Shown here: in pieces, positions 1 through 11,770 of the stretch
How positions within the stretch are numbered: position 1 is the first letter of the stretch
Layout: the number at the start of each line of letters is the position of its first letter
From: Dallia pectoralis
Lineage: Eukaryota; Chordata; Actinopteri; Esociformes; Umbridae
Length of the DNA: 64,000 nucleotides
NCBI GenBank assembly: GCA_029465975.1
Contig: CM055730.1
Span: forward strand, 10,730,741-10,794,740
Direction of reading: 5' to 3'
Position numbers and translations under genes: made by a program
The notes under the pieces: model-generated
The model's input: the letters and a program-made list of their open reading frames with translations, nothing else
The model's database searches: none
What the model was told of the DNA's origin: nothing

Positions 1-790
1 CTCTGCCCCCACCTCCACCCCTCAGCTCTGCTCCCCCTCCACCCCTCAGCTCTGCCCCCACCTCCACCCCTCAGCTCTGCTCCCCCTCCACCCCTCAGCT
101 CTGCCCCCACCTCCACCCCTCAGCTCTGCTCCCACCTCCACCCCTCAGCTCTGCCCCCACCTCCACCCCTCAGCTCTGCTCCCACCTCCACCCCTCAGCT
201 CTGCTCCCACCTCCACCCCTCAGCTCTGCCCCCACCTCCACCCCTCAGCTCTGCCCCCCACCTCCACCCCTCAGCCCTGCTCCCACCTCCACCCCTCAGC
301 TCTGCCCCCACCTCCACCCCTCAGCTCTGCCCCCCTCCACCCCTCAGCTCTGCTCCCACCTCCACCCCTCAGCTCTGCTCCCACCTCCACCCCTCAGCTC
401 TGCCCCCCACCTCCACCCCTCAGCTCTGCCCCCACCTCCACCCCTCAGCTCTGCCCCCACCTCCACCCCTCAGCTCTGCTCCCACCTCCACCCCTCAGCT
501 CTGCCCCCACCTCCACCCCTCAGCTCTGCCCCCACCTCCACCCCTCAGCTCTGCCCCCACCTCCACCCCTCAGCTCTGCCCCCCTCCACCCCTCAGCTCT
601 GCCCCCACCTCCACCCCTCAGCTCTGCCCCCACCTCCACCCCTCAGCTCTGCTCCCACCTCCACCCCTCAGCTCTGCCCCCACCTCCACCCCTCAGCTCT
701 GCCCCCACCTCCACCCCTCAGCTCTGCCCCCCACCTCCACCCCTCAGCTCTGCTCCCCCTCCACCCCTCAGCTCTGCTCCCACCTCCATC
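1..790. repeat. 25-bp C-rich minisatellite, truncated by the window edge
   Basis: Tandem copies of a 25-bp unit containing CTCTGCCCCCACCTCCACCC followed by CTCAG, about 31 copies. Length variants (23-26 bp) arise in the C-runs and by loss of the internal 'AC'; CTGC(C/T)CCC is the commonest substitution. The array already runs at base 1, so its left border lies outside the window. It decays near 790 into CTCCATCGCTCCCCCATC. The minus strand is G-rich with repeated GGGG and GGAGG runs, so G-quadruplex formation is possible. Confidence 0.97.
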
Positions 791-799
791 GCTCCCCCA

Positions 800-2726
800 T
801 CTCTCTCTCCCTTCTTCCCTGAACACATGTCAATTGATAGGTTAGAGGATTACCCATTGCTCCCTAACCGTCCTGCTGTAAGTGACTACTAATAGGCAGG
901 CTAATCATTAGGATACATGTGGAGCAGCCGCGTAAATCCTTCCTGAGCGTGTTTTATGTCTTTAATCTGCTCTGAATAGGAAACGCTGGGTGGAAATGTA
1001 TGTAGAGGCATTACTAACTACAAATGGCTTGATTAGAGAAAACACCTTAAGACCGAACAAAGACTGACGTCAGACCTTTTATAAACAGACTTAATTGAAC
1101 GCAGCTCATTGTCTAAAATTCACGCTCCTGCTGAAATTGCCTGCACATGACAAAATTGATTTAAAAAAAAAATCTATGTCAGTTGAACCTCAACACGCAC
1201 ATGTCATTTGGAACGACTGGTCGTGGTCATGTGGACCCGTCCGTTCTGTAGCACTGAGATGTTGAACTGTGTCCTAAAACCAGAATGCGCTGTTGTCTTC
1301 TACCCTCGTCACGTAACTTCTCACATGTCCCATTCAGGAACCGGGTGTCAGGAAGCATTAGCCACAGAGCACCTTCTTCCCCCATAATGGGGAGTTTTCT
1401 GAAGAACAGAACTCAGTCTGCCGTCGTGTGACAACAGGATGCTCCCGGTGTTGTTTTGTTTATACTTCTGCTAGCGGCGACGGCGGCGTTTTGGTGTCGG
1501 ACACCACGGTGCGTTTATGAACGAGCCTCGAGGAGACCGGGATGTGATTAGTGGGAAATTCTGTCAGGCTGTTTGAGTTAGAAACTCTACGGTGGCACTC
1601 AACTCTTAGACAAGGACGTATACATCCTGTGCTAGTAATATTACACTAGTTGAAAGGTTTGGGAAAACTCCGAAATGTGGTTGTTTTCCATGATAACATA
1701 CATCCAATTTGTTTGAATTTATCATCATTTGACGAGATTAGAAATAACGCCTTTAAATTGAAATATTTATTGTGACCTTCAAAACTTTGCTTTCATCAAA
1801 GAATCCTCCATTTCCAGTAATTACAGCCTTGCAGACCTGCATGTTAGATGTGCTAGTTAGTTGTGCACCAGGTTAGTGACAGCTTGCACTACTCTGTGAT
1901 GACAGCAGTACACATCCTCAGTTTCTGATACCATCATTTCTCAGAACAAAAAAGTTCCAGAGAAAAGTTCTTTGTTTCTGGCCATTTTAAGCTTGTTATC
2001 AGCCCACAAGTGCTGACACTCCAAACACTCAGCTAGTCTAAAGAAGACCAGTTTTATAGCTTCTTCAATCAGCACAACAGTTCTCATACATAATTGGGAA
2101 AAGGGTTTTCTAATGATCAATTCTCGATCTAAAACAGTAAACGTGGATTAGCAAACACAACGTGACATTGGAACACAGAATCGATGTCTGCTGATGTTGG
2201 GCCTCCGAACGCAAATGTTTCACGTCATCTAGGCTGATAGTCCAACATCCCATACAGGTACAGTCAACTATATGCTGCCCACTTTAAAGGCACAGGTCTG
2301 AGGTCAGATTGACCTGGTGCCGTGTCTCCTCTTACCTCCCAGCCGTCCTGCCATCCTGATGGCAAACTCAGACCCATGACAGAGCTGACCTAATAACCCA
2401 GGTTGGATCCTGTACATGACCTCGCCCAGGCATACATTATCAGATCCAGTACTCTCCAAATGACCCCGTCAGGGTCCTGAGGACGCCAGCTGACTTCATC
2501 ACGTCTGGATGCAACGGCGGTGAAACAACCTCAAAACCCTGTCGGTCTGTTTTCCAAATGGCATTGGAAGAAAAACGGTGGAGGTGATGGTGATGGTGTT
2601 GGTGTTTAGATGGAGGATGATCTGGGTTCTCCCATACGTTAATAAATACGTTAACCAACGAGCTGAGGTCGCATTGTCTTGGTGAAACTGTGTAATTGGT
2701 TGTGATTTAGCCAAAAGTAGCCAAAA
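800..2726. other. Unique AT-moderate DNA, no gene seen
   Basis: No array, no convincing coding frame and no recognised mobile element. Stops are frequent in all frames. Short A-runs occur near 1160. I cannot assign a function. Confidence 0.6.
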
Positions 2727-2751
2727 GTGTGTGTGTGTGTGTGTGTGTGTT
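2727..2751. repeat. (TG)12 microsatellite
   Basis: Uninterrupted GT dinucleotides following CCAAAA. The neighbouring 2440-2765 stretch gives His/Thr-rich minus-strand frames that come from CAC/ACA repetition and a short GTGATG run, not from a gene. Confidence 0.95.
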
Positions 2752-2935
2752 TGCAAAACAGGCACGATGGCATTGCTGCTATGTTAATGCCAAGCTGGGC
2801 GCCATAGTTCCCCCAAAGGAAACACTTGGTCAGGAGAAAACAAATATACAGGCAATATTTCCAAGCTGCCTTTAGACAACTTTCAGACAGAAAACAAAGC
2901 AGGCAAATAAATCAATGCAAGGCAGCATTTGCAGT

Positions 2936-3474
2936 TTTAGGCTTAGTATTAACATGAGTAATGTTTAGGCTTAGTATTAACATGAGTAATGTTTAGGCTT
3001 AGTATTAACATGAGTAATGTTTAGGCTTAGTATTAACATGAGTAATGTTTAGGCTTAGTATTAACATGAGTAATGTTTAGGCTTAGTATTAACATGAGTA
3101 ATGTTTAGGCTTAGTATTAACATGAGTAATGTTTAGGCTTAGTATTAACATGAGTAATGTTTAGGCTTAGTATTGACATGAGTAATGTTTAGGCTTAGTA
3201 TTAACATGTATAATGTTTAGGCTTAGTATTAATATGAGTAATGTATAGGCTTAGTATTAACATGAGTAATGTTTAGGCTTAGTATTAACATGAGTAATGT
3301 TTAGGCTTAGTATTAACATGAGTAATGTTTAGGCTTAGTATTAACATGAGTAATGTTTAAGCTTAGTATTAACATGAGTAATGTTTAGGCTTAGTATTGA
3401 CATGAGTAATGTTTAGGCTTAGTATTAACATGAGTAATGTTTAGGCTTAGTATTAACATGAGTAATGTTTAGGC
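2936..3474. repeat. 28-bp minisatellite (TTTAGGCTTAGTATTAACATG type)
   Basis: About 19 tandem copies of a 28-bp unit that contains TTAGGCTTAGTATTAACATG and ends GAGTAATG. The spacing is exactly 28 in the copies I measured. Rare point variants: TTGACATG (two copies), CATGTATAATG, AATATG, TGTATAGG and TTTAAGC. The low divergence suggests recent expansion or homogenisation. The unit carries in-frame stops, so no long frame crosses it. Confidence 0.97.
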
Positions 3475-3730
3475 AATACACAAATGTTCATCAGAGAAAA
3501 CAGTATTCATTCAGAAATGACTCCTTGACTGAATCTCCTCTATTCCGACGTACATATGGAGAAGCCGCATTCCTCTTCATGTTGTTTATACTCAGTTTGC
3601 CCACAGCAAAGCAATGTCTCATCGGAATGCTGATCAGTTGTCTCTTCATATGACAAATGCTCTCATCACTCTGTGAGACTGAGCTGAAAATCAATTTCCA
3701 GATGTCATCTTTGTCATTACATAGCTACAT

Positions 3731-3864
<134 letters not shown>

Positions 3865-4029
3865 AACAGACTCCATGTCAGTTTGAATATTCCCCCATCA
3901 GGCCTGAGCCATTTGACCTGCCATCTCCCTGCACATGTGTATGTCTCATCGTTCACCTAATAGAAAATAATCACTAGAGGCCTGTAACTGCATGACAGGT
4001 GATCGATAGGCTTAGATAGACGACACTGA

Positions 4030-4500
4030 CACAGCCCCGTCCAATCATATGCCACAGCCCTGTCCAATCATATGCCACAGCCCTGTCCAATCACATGCCA
4101 CAGCCCCGTCCAATCATATGCCACAGCCCTGTCCAATCATATGCCACAGCCCTGTCCAATCATATGCCACAGCCCTGTCCAATCATATGCCACAGCCCTG
4201 TCCAATCATATGCCACAGCCCTGTCCAATCATATGCCACAGCCCTGTCCAATCATATGCCACAGCCCTGTCCAATCATATGCCACAGCCCTGTCCAATCA
4301 CATGCCACAGCCCTGTCCAATAATATGCCACAGCCCTGTCCAATCATATGCCACAGCCCTGTCCAATAATATGCCACAGCCCTGTCCAATAATATGCCAC
4401 AGCCCTGTCCAATCATATGCCACAGCCCTGTCCAATCATATGCCACAGCCCTGTCCAATCATATGCCACAGCCCTGTCCAATCATATGCCACAGCCCTGT
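4030..4500. repeat. 23-bp minisatellite with a CCAAT core in each unit
   Basis: About 20 copies of a 23-bp unit containing CAGCCCTGTCCAATCATATG. Variants are CCCCGT for CCCTGT (two early copies), CACATG for CATATG and AATAATATG for AATCATATG. Because 23 is not a multiple of 3 and the unit lacks stops in the relevant phases, all three plus frames stay open and read as proline-rich peptides with a 23-residue cycle. I treat these as non-coding. Each unit carries CCAAT. Confidence 0.97.
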
Positions 4501-4585
4501 AGACCAGTTTGGTGTGTAATAATGACAGTGATCACAGACAACAGACCTCATCTGTAGACCAGTAGACAGGCCCCACACACCCACC

Positions 4586-4810
4586 ATGCTGCTCCTTTCA
4601 TCAGACGGTTATTATGATATAATTAGCTGCCGTTGCAGTGCATCGTTAAGAGGTTCACTAATTGTCAGATACAAAAAAGTATTTGAAAATGACACGGGGA
4701 AGCAATATCGTTCCACAATGTTACGGCCTAGTAATTACATAATCTACAGCATCAGGAGCAGACAGGAAGTGATAATTAGACGAGTGTGCACACCAATTAA
4801 AAGCTATATC
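4586..4810. promoter_or_regulatory. Candidate conserved non-coding block with clustered TAATT cores
   Basis: Unique DNA with homeodomain-type cores at ATAATTAG, CTAATTG, GTAATTAC, ATAATTAG and CCAATTAA within about 200 bp, wedged between two arrays. Composition differs sharply from the repeats on each side. An enhancer role is inference only; no alignment was available. Confidence 0.25.
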
Positions 4811-4820
4811 TAACTATACA

Positions 4821-4871
4821 GTACACACACACACACACAGGCACACCTACACACACACACACACACATATG

Positions 4872-4909
<38 letters not shown>

Positions 4910-5051
4910 CACACCTACACACATATGCAGCATAAACACACACGCATACACACACAAAACACACACGCATACACACACAAAACACACACACACACACACA
5001 AAACACACACACACACACAAAACACACACACAAACACAAACACACACACAC
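4821..5051. repeat. Compound (CA)n microsatellite with a duplicated insert
   Basis: CA tracts interrupted by repeated CAGGCACACCTACACACA and ACATATGCA segments, then a series of CACACAAAACACACAC units. It is built from small internal duplications of interrupted CA. All frames through it are simple-sequence artefacts. Confidence 0.95.
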
Positions 5052-7800
5052 GTTTAAAAATCTACGTTTCTCTCATCCGTGTCGTCTTGGCTGTGTTTTA
5101 CGCAGAATAAAGCAATAATTGAACATGTCACAAGACTGTTTGCAATGGAATAACAACCTATAATTCAAATGTTACATTATAACTGACATCCTTGCTCATG
5201 TATAATTGGCATCGCATCCCAGTTAAGAGTTACATATTTATCATTCCGCCGGAGATGCTCAAAGCTGTGGACAGATATGAGAATTTGATGGCATAACAAA
5301 AGTGTGTGGATAAATAGAAGTGTGCGTCAGCTGTCACTGTTATGTGAAGTCATATTGTCACATGCTTGAGGATAAACAGGCGTGACATGGCAACGCTTGT
5401 TACATTGTAATCTCTGTCCGGCTTTGCTACTGTATACTGTAAATAGGTTTATTCAAATGACGGGGGATGCTTATTTCAACATGGAGAATCTGAACACATC
5501 AACTGACAGACAGACGTGTCATGACTGAAGGGAGACAAACATTTTCCTCTATATTTACTTAAAATGTTTACAACAAAGCCACATTCCCATTCATTACAGG
5601 ACCTTCATACAGAACCCAAGCAAATAATATCCCATCTGTGTTCTTGGTACTCTGTACTTTATAAAAGCCTTTACTGGATATAATTGGGGCATGTGGTTAC
5701 TTTGTCAATGGGATGTGGTATTCAAATCAAGTAAACCATGACCCAGGTTGTGGCGCCCAGCGAATAGAATCCAGGCCAAACTGTCATTTATAGTTGGCCT
5801 TATTGAGAGTAGTCAGATCATTTTACAGGAGTGTCCTTACTGAGTGAAGTTGATCAAGTGTAGATTAAAGCAAATGAAAAAATACAGCAAGGTGTGTCAA
5901 CAACAGAAGCCGTATGTCAGATGTAAAATAATACAAATTAACACTCGTACGTATCGCCAAGTTAAATTAACCTAGCAACGCCATAACACAGAAGTCAACC
6001 AGGCTAGTGCCAAACAACAGTAGCCAATATACCCAAATTGTTCAAACTGCACCATGAATCCACACAACTGGACAACTCAGTGAAACGTGAAGTTTCCGTT
6101 GACGGTCTGCTCAGAAGAACGCCTCGTCTCCGTGGAAACCCTTTCAACCCCAGAGGATGAGAGCTACAGTATCTTCACCTGTGGACTTTGTTTTCCAGGC
6201 AGCCTTAATAATGGCAGTGACTCTGGCTCAACTCTTTAGGAAAGACAAAAAATCTCTTCCCACCATCCATTTCCCTCCCTGCAATCCTTCCGTTTCTCTT
6301 TCATTTACTCCCTCATCCTAGCTGTGTCTCCGTCTCGTCATCTCCCCCCTTCCCTCTCCATCTCATCGCTGCTGGGCCATTACCTCGTCGGAGCCCGGGC
6401 TCGTTAAAGAAGGCAAGTCTAGTCAAATCCTGCCGTAATTCGGTGGAGGTGAATTCCTGTCAACATCATTAACCGTCATTTCCCAACTCACTTCACTACT
6501 TATGAAGTGTTCTTTATTGTGTAATGATCCAAATCTTTCTCCAAATCGGCCCTCTTCAAAGAGCCTGGAGGAGGTACCACCCACCCAGCCAGCTGCCTGC
6601 CTGCCTGCCTGACTGCCTAGCTAAGGTTGACATGTCAGAGGCCCTAGCAGATTAAACCTGGCTCCATCATTACAGGAACCTTACAGGAGTCTTTCATCCA
6701 GGTGCCGTTCCTCCGAGCAGGCAGAGCACACACAGGAGGAGGGTAGACAGGAAGACAGGAAGACAGATGATATGAGGAAAAGTAAAAGAGCGCTGTCGGT
6801 TTTGGGACGCATTTGAATATAGGTGCTAGACGAATGAAGCGTTGATTGCGTTTTTCCCCAAATAATCACAACCCAGGACAAGAAGGACACGGAGGTTTTG
6901 GACAAATTGCTGTGTTCTTTCTCCAGATCCATTTCAATGGTGTTTACCGATATCTGATGAGGCACCGTTCGGACAGATCGGCTCCGTGGCAAATTAGCCG
7001 GAGCGTTGGCCACCTCGCCGAGCCCTGAGCTGTCCGCCGGGTCCACACAGCCACTGTCTTGGTGGGAAAGTCCCCATTGTCCACCAGCCATTATGTGTCG
7101 CCCCGGTGCCCAGTGTCACGCTATGAGCTGTCCTCCAGGCCTTGTATTGGGGAAAGGCCCCTTTGTACGGCGGCCATTGTGTGTCCCCAGTGCCGAGCCC
7201 CCCGCCGTGCCGGGGCCTGGAGACGGGGCTGCGGGGGGAAGCTTCTCAGGCCTCTGAGGCTCCACCGTAAATCTTCAAATGACTCATCAGAACAATGGCC
7301 GACGGACGGGGGAGACACGGACAACTAGATGAATAAGCGACATCCATTACTGGGGTCGGCCTGACCGGCCTGACCAATCAGACCAACCGGCCGCCGCATC
7401 AGGGCACCGGGTCTCACACCAAATCGACCTGTATTGGACCTGACACTCCCGGAGTGGATACACGGGAACCCTCACTAGGTTAACCGTCCGAGCCGGTGAG
7501 AGGGGAGGACAGGGATAAAAGCACAGTGGCGTGGGCCAGCGTCGGGACAAATGTCGGCGCGGACGTTAAGGAGGGAGGAAGCAGGGCTACAAATGAAAAA
7601 TCAGTCATATGAGGCGGCGCTTTGTTTCAAAGTGATACAAAATGGCTCAATTTGAGCACTTAGGCTGTCTGAATGGTCCTGGGAGACGCACAAGAGGAAC
7701 ATGCAATGGGACAAGCGCGTCAACACCCCGATCAGGAGAGGATAAGGGGAACAAAGCTGGGTGTCCAACAGGCTTACCGGTGAACTGGGGTGGATGGGGG

Positions 7801-7839
7801 CTGCTCTATAAAGCTGCTCTATAAAGCTGCTCTATAAAG
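7801..7839. repeat. Three 13-bp tandem copies of CTGCTCTATAAAG
   Basis: Three perfect copies of CTGCTCTATAAAG followed by CTTG. Each contains CTATAAAG, a TATA-box-like string, but no transcription unit is evident downstream. Confidence 0.95.
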
Positions 7840-8116
7840 CTTGTTCAGCCTCCCTCTTGGCTTTGGCTTTGCACCCTGAATAGTGGCGCCACCAAAAGAG
7901 AAACCTTTTCACTGCGCCCTACGACCCCTCCCTGCGACCACGCCCTCTGTGTGTAAGCACAATGGCAAAAAATAAACACAGCGCTCCTGTTTGTTCAAGA
8001 CATTGTAGGTCCCGGCTCTATGGGTACGCAAGATAAAAGGTATCCCTTATAGAATATTCCGATCGGTATTAACTGAACAGTGCATAATGAATTTATACAC
8101 AGATAATTAAGGGAAC

Positions 8117-8134
8117 AACCGTAACTTTACGGTT
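8117..8134. other. Short perfect hairpin AACCGTAA-CT-TTACGGTT
   Basis: Eight-base arms with a two-base centre. There is no poly-T tail or RNA gene signature, so it may be chance or a protein-binding palindrome. Confidence 0.4.
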
Positions 8135-8830
8135 CCACCTTCTCCCCTTCGAACGCGTTTTACTACGATCACGCCGATGCAAACCGCCTGAGCGCTTATT
8201 TGACGGCGTGTGGGAAGGTGAGAAGAGATCACGTGACCTCGTCACAGTTTGTCAATACAGCGTTAATTAATCTAATAACAATCCGGCCTTAAAAACAAGC
8301 GGCGAACTGACAAGAAGACATCCCGTCTGGCGGAGGAGGAGACACCCATAGCAACACATTCACACGTTGCCTGACATCGCACGCCGCCAACAGAGAGCCA
8401 TCTTAAGCAGCCACCAATTAGCTGTAGGGGAAAGGGAAAATATGTCTCGGGTTCGTGGACCGAGCGTGAAACTCTAAAAGGAAATGGCAGACAAAAACAC
8501 AGCTGATCTTTTTATAGCCACTGGTGTGGATTACTTTTTTCTCCTACTGACATATTGCTCTCTTTGGACGGGCCGTGTATTTGTCACCTACAGTGAAATT
8601 GGGGGAGGGGCCTGGCTGGGTCTCTCCGTTTGGACGTGCTGCTTCACATCTCAGACGTCCCTGTTGTAATGTTCTCTTGTTGTGAAGATCTCTTTAGAAT
8701 GGAACATGAGCACTGATTGGCTCTATAAGATGAATGTAAACAGCGCGACCAATCATGTAGCTCCTCCTGTTCGACAGTATATCCTGGAATTCCTATATAA
8801 ATAAACACACATTTATATTTATATTCTAGC

Positions 8831-9110
8831 CAAGGGGTGGGCAAACTAAGGCCCACGGGCCGAATCCGGTCCTCAAGGCATTTCCATTCGGGCCACGGTA
8901 TTAAAACAGCTTTAAAGGGAAGTACAAAACAACGTGCCAGTCCATCTGTTATTGATCTGATTCTGAATTAAAGACCTTCAGACCGACAGTAGAAATGTTA
9001 TGTGTGTAATTTTTTTATATTGCCCTTTTCTGGCCCACAAATCATTTACAATGAAGAAATGGACTGTTTGGTACATTAAGAAAAATCAAGCACTGGTGAA
9101 CTTGGCAGAC
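8831..9110. mobile_element. Probable hAT-superfamily relic (terminal region)
   Basis: CAAGGGGTGGGCAAACTAAG followed by GCCCACGGGCCGAATCCGG resembles the ends of vertebrate hAT elements, which typically start CAGGGGTGGGCAAACT and continue with a GGCCCGCGGGCC-type palindrome. About 200 bp further on, CTGGCCCACAAATCATTTAC also looks like subterminal hAT sequence. I could not find a matching inverted end or an 8-bp target duplication, so this is probably a truncated or decayed non-autonomous copy. The right border is uncertain. Confidence 0.42.
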
Positions 9111-11400
9111 GATGAATAACACATTCAAAATAAAGTAAAGAAGAAACCGTCTGAAAGATCAGGAACACAGCCAAACTACAGAAGATGGACTGCAGAAAAA
9201 TACTACTACTACACCAGCATTAAAAATATGATTGCATCAAATAGGATCTAATAGAACGTATTATTATTATGTACCAAAGTGATAGGAGGACAACGTGGAG
9301 AAAAATCTATACGACCTTAACAATTCACCAAAGTGAAGTATGATGGAGGTAGTTGATATGTTCTGGGCATGGCTTGCTGCACCAGAACAGGTTCACTTGT
9401 CTTCATTGATGATGTAACTGAGGCAGCAGGATGTATTCTAAAGCGTCTCATCTGATTGGATACCACCGGATGCATCAAAACAGATTGTTGGTGCTTCCGT
9501 CAACCATCAGAACAATAGTCCCAAACAATGAAATAGTTAATAATGTGTTTTCTTGTCATGGAGATTCAGCCTTTATAAAATGAGTGATTGGACAGAGCGA
9601 CATCCGTGGTAGACGATGTGTCTGGTGTTGGTTTCTCTACTCTTTCAATCTGAAAGTGTGCATCGCTTGTGTGACACTAAGCCTGATATGATGGTGGACA
9701 TGTGTTCGAAAAAGAATGTGGTGTCACGTGACCTGTAAGGCCTGTTTGTTGTGGCCACATGGTTACTATAGTAACCAGACAGACACGCGAGAGCAGCAAA
9801 GTGAGTGAACAGGTGGGTGAGTGGAGCCAACCAGCATGTCACCTCAACCGAACAACACATAACCGGCATGCCTCTCACCTGATAGTTATTGAAAACCAAA
9901 GGTTCAAATGCACTTGACACTCGTGTTCTCAGTGATTCCAAATCTATTAATATGACAATTATGAGTATCATTAGCCCGGGTTAATAACAGTCTAAAACCA
10001 CTTAAGCTAAAGAGAGTATGAGTGACTGGTATTTGACAGAAAAATTATGAAACCAGAAGGATGATTGCCGTTAAGGGAAAATGCTGGGAGGGGGTGTGGT
10101 GGTGGTGGTGGAGAAGAAATGCCAGGGTGCATTAAAAGGGAAAGACAATAAACTCCTAGTGTGTTTAAGCACCCTGAAAGCTCTACATGCATCACTAATG
10201 TAACAATGGAGAGCGAACACCTTTTTCAAACAATGAAACCCTTTTTGCGTCAGCACCAGGTGGGAGAGGCAGGACCATTCAAACGGAATGATAATGGTTT
10301 GTCTCGTTCAGACAGTCAGACCGTCCGTCAGTCAGGCGCATGCACAAACGGAGACGCTGCGTGAGAGAGAGGCGGGAGATAGGGAATCATTTCATCTAGC
10401 TGACGCACATTACAACGGTGGGGAATTTCAAAAGAGGAAGATGGAAGCTTTCAGGTCAATTATGGTGCCAGGACTGTCAACCTCGCAATGAAATATATAC
10501 CTTTGAAGAACACTTTAGCGGCAGAAAGAGGAAGGCACAGGGAGGCGATGGCTGCGTGAGGCAGACGTGCCGTTAGACCCGAGGAGAATAAGATGGAAGC
10601 ATGCAGAGTAACAAGTGACAAGATAATGGAGCATTTTCCCAGGGAACACTTTGTCAGGGGGGAAGCAGACAAACAATCTCCATACTGCTGATGTGTTATG
10701 TGGATGACGGTCACTGATCTCTAGGAGCCGATTCAAACGCCGTCTTTTGGACGTGACGTACACTGAGTGGAAGCGCTAAACGCTAACGTGTATCTGTCCT
10801 GTACTGTTATTACCAACCCCCTCCAACCCTGCCAACAAATGATGCAGTTTATTTAATTTGCTACAGTCCTTTAGAAAATCAGGTTAACGCGTAACACTAT
10901 GAGACGTGAAACCCATGTTTCGGAGATAAAATAAATGTATATATTTGACCTCTCCTCTGCGTCAACTTATCTGATTACAGTGCTACAATTTGGTTCAACG
11001 GAAAAGAAAAACCGATCACGTAGCAAGCTTATTTAACAATCTTCCCAAAATGATTCCTGAGGAAATAGAGGGAGAGAAGGGGAAAATAGGAAGTGACACG
11101 AGACAAGAACCAGCTCCATTCCCTCAATCCGTTCACCCTCCTCTCCTCCCCTCTTCCTTATCCTCTGAAATGTAAATACGTTCGCCTCTCAGTTGGAGCT
11201 AGGAAATAGCAACCTTGAAACCCTGAGTGACAGAAGGAATTATGGGTTATTGTAGTGTCAGAAAGGGAGAAAGCTGTATGATGAGACTGTGTGTCATTTA
11301 GACAATCAGAAACTTATGAGGCACGCTGACACATTTTTCCCCCCTTCATCTCGTCCCTCTATCTAAGAGCTCTTGACATGACTGGTGATAATTTCTGGGC
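9111..11400. other. Unique DNA, no gene identified
   Basis: No array beyond short runs. The longest open frames (about 100 residues on the minus strand near 9.6-10.0 kb) show no recognisable domain and are within chance expectation. A G-rich GGTGGTGGTGGTGG run lies near 10100. Confidence 0.5.
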
Positions 11401-11402
11401 AA

Positions 11403-11405
11403 GAC

Positions 11406-11438
<33 letters not shown>

Positions 11439-11463
11439 CAGAAATAAAGAGAAAGAAAGAGCA
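11403..11463. repeat. (GA)n microsatellite with GAAA/GACA interruptions
   Basis: Purine-only GA tract that becomes AAAGAGAGACAGAAATAAAGAGAAAG. It is a homopurine mirror-repeat type sequence. Confidence 0.92.
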
Positions 11464-11770
11464 AGAACACTACTGCCACAGCCACATAAAAGAAAAGTCA
11501 CAGAAAGAAGAAAGGTGTGATTGCTAGCTCCTCTATATGCAGTGGGAGCCCAGCCGAGCGCTGGATGTGGCGCATTCATTCATTGTGGGGATCCAAACGA
11601 GAGAGATTTCCTCTACTCGTGTCAAACTGCCAGCATGATAAGAGGTGTCTGCCACACCGTATGAGATTAATCTTTCCACCGTGCTGGAGTCGACACACGA
11701 GGAGGAGGAGCGGGATTTGGTTCCCCGCAGATAGATGCTGCCCCTATACCCTTCAGAAGACACTGACCAC

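Larger units (their letters stand above)
5052..8830. other. Unique DNA, no gene identified
   Basis: Mostly unique sequence. It includes a small CTGC/CTGCC run near 6595-6620 and a GC-richer part (6950-7560) whose open frames are short, overlapping and without recognisable domains. I found no exon with convincing splice context. The segments 6400-6540 and 6820-7030 have the mixed, non-repetitive composition of possible conserved non-coding DNA, but this is not demonstrable here. Confidence 0.5.

Noticed and set aside
2936..3474. CRISPR-like array
   Set aside because: The regular 28-bp period has no spacers. The units are directly adjacent, and the genome is clearly eukaryotic.
2936..3474. Telomere-like TTAGGC repeats
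   Set aside because: TTAGGC occurs once per 28-bp unit, not in tandem hexamers, so this is not telomeric.
6681..7328. Cluster of overlapping frames in GC-rich DNA as an exon
   Set aside because: Frames on both strands overlap with no domain. GC-rich DNA has fewer stops by composition.
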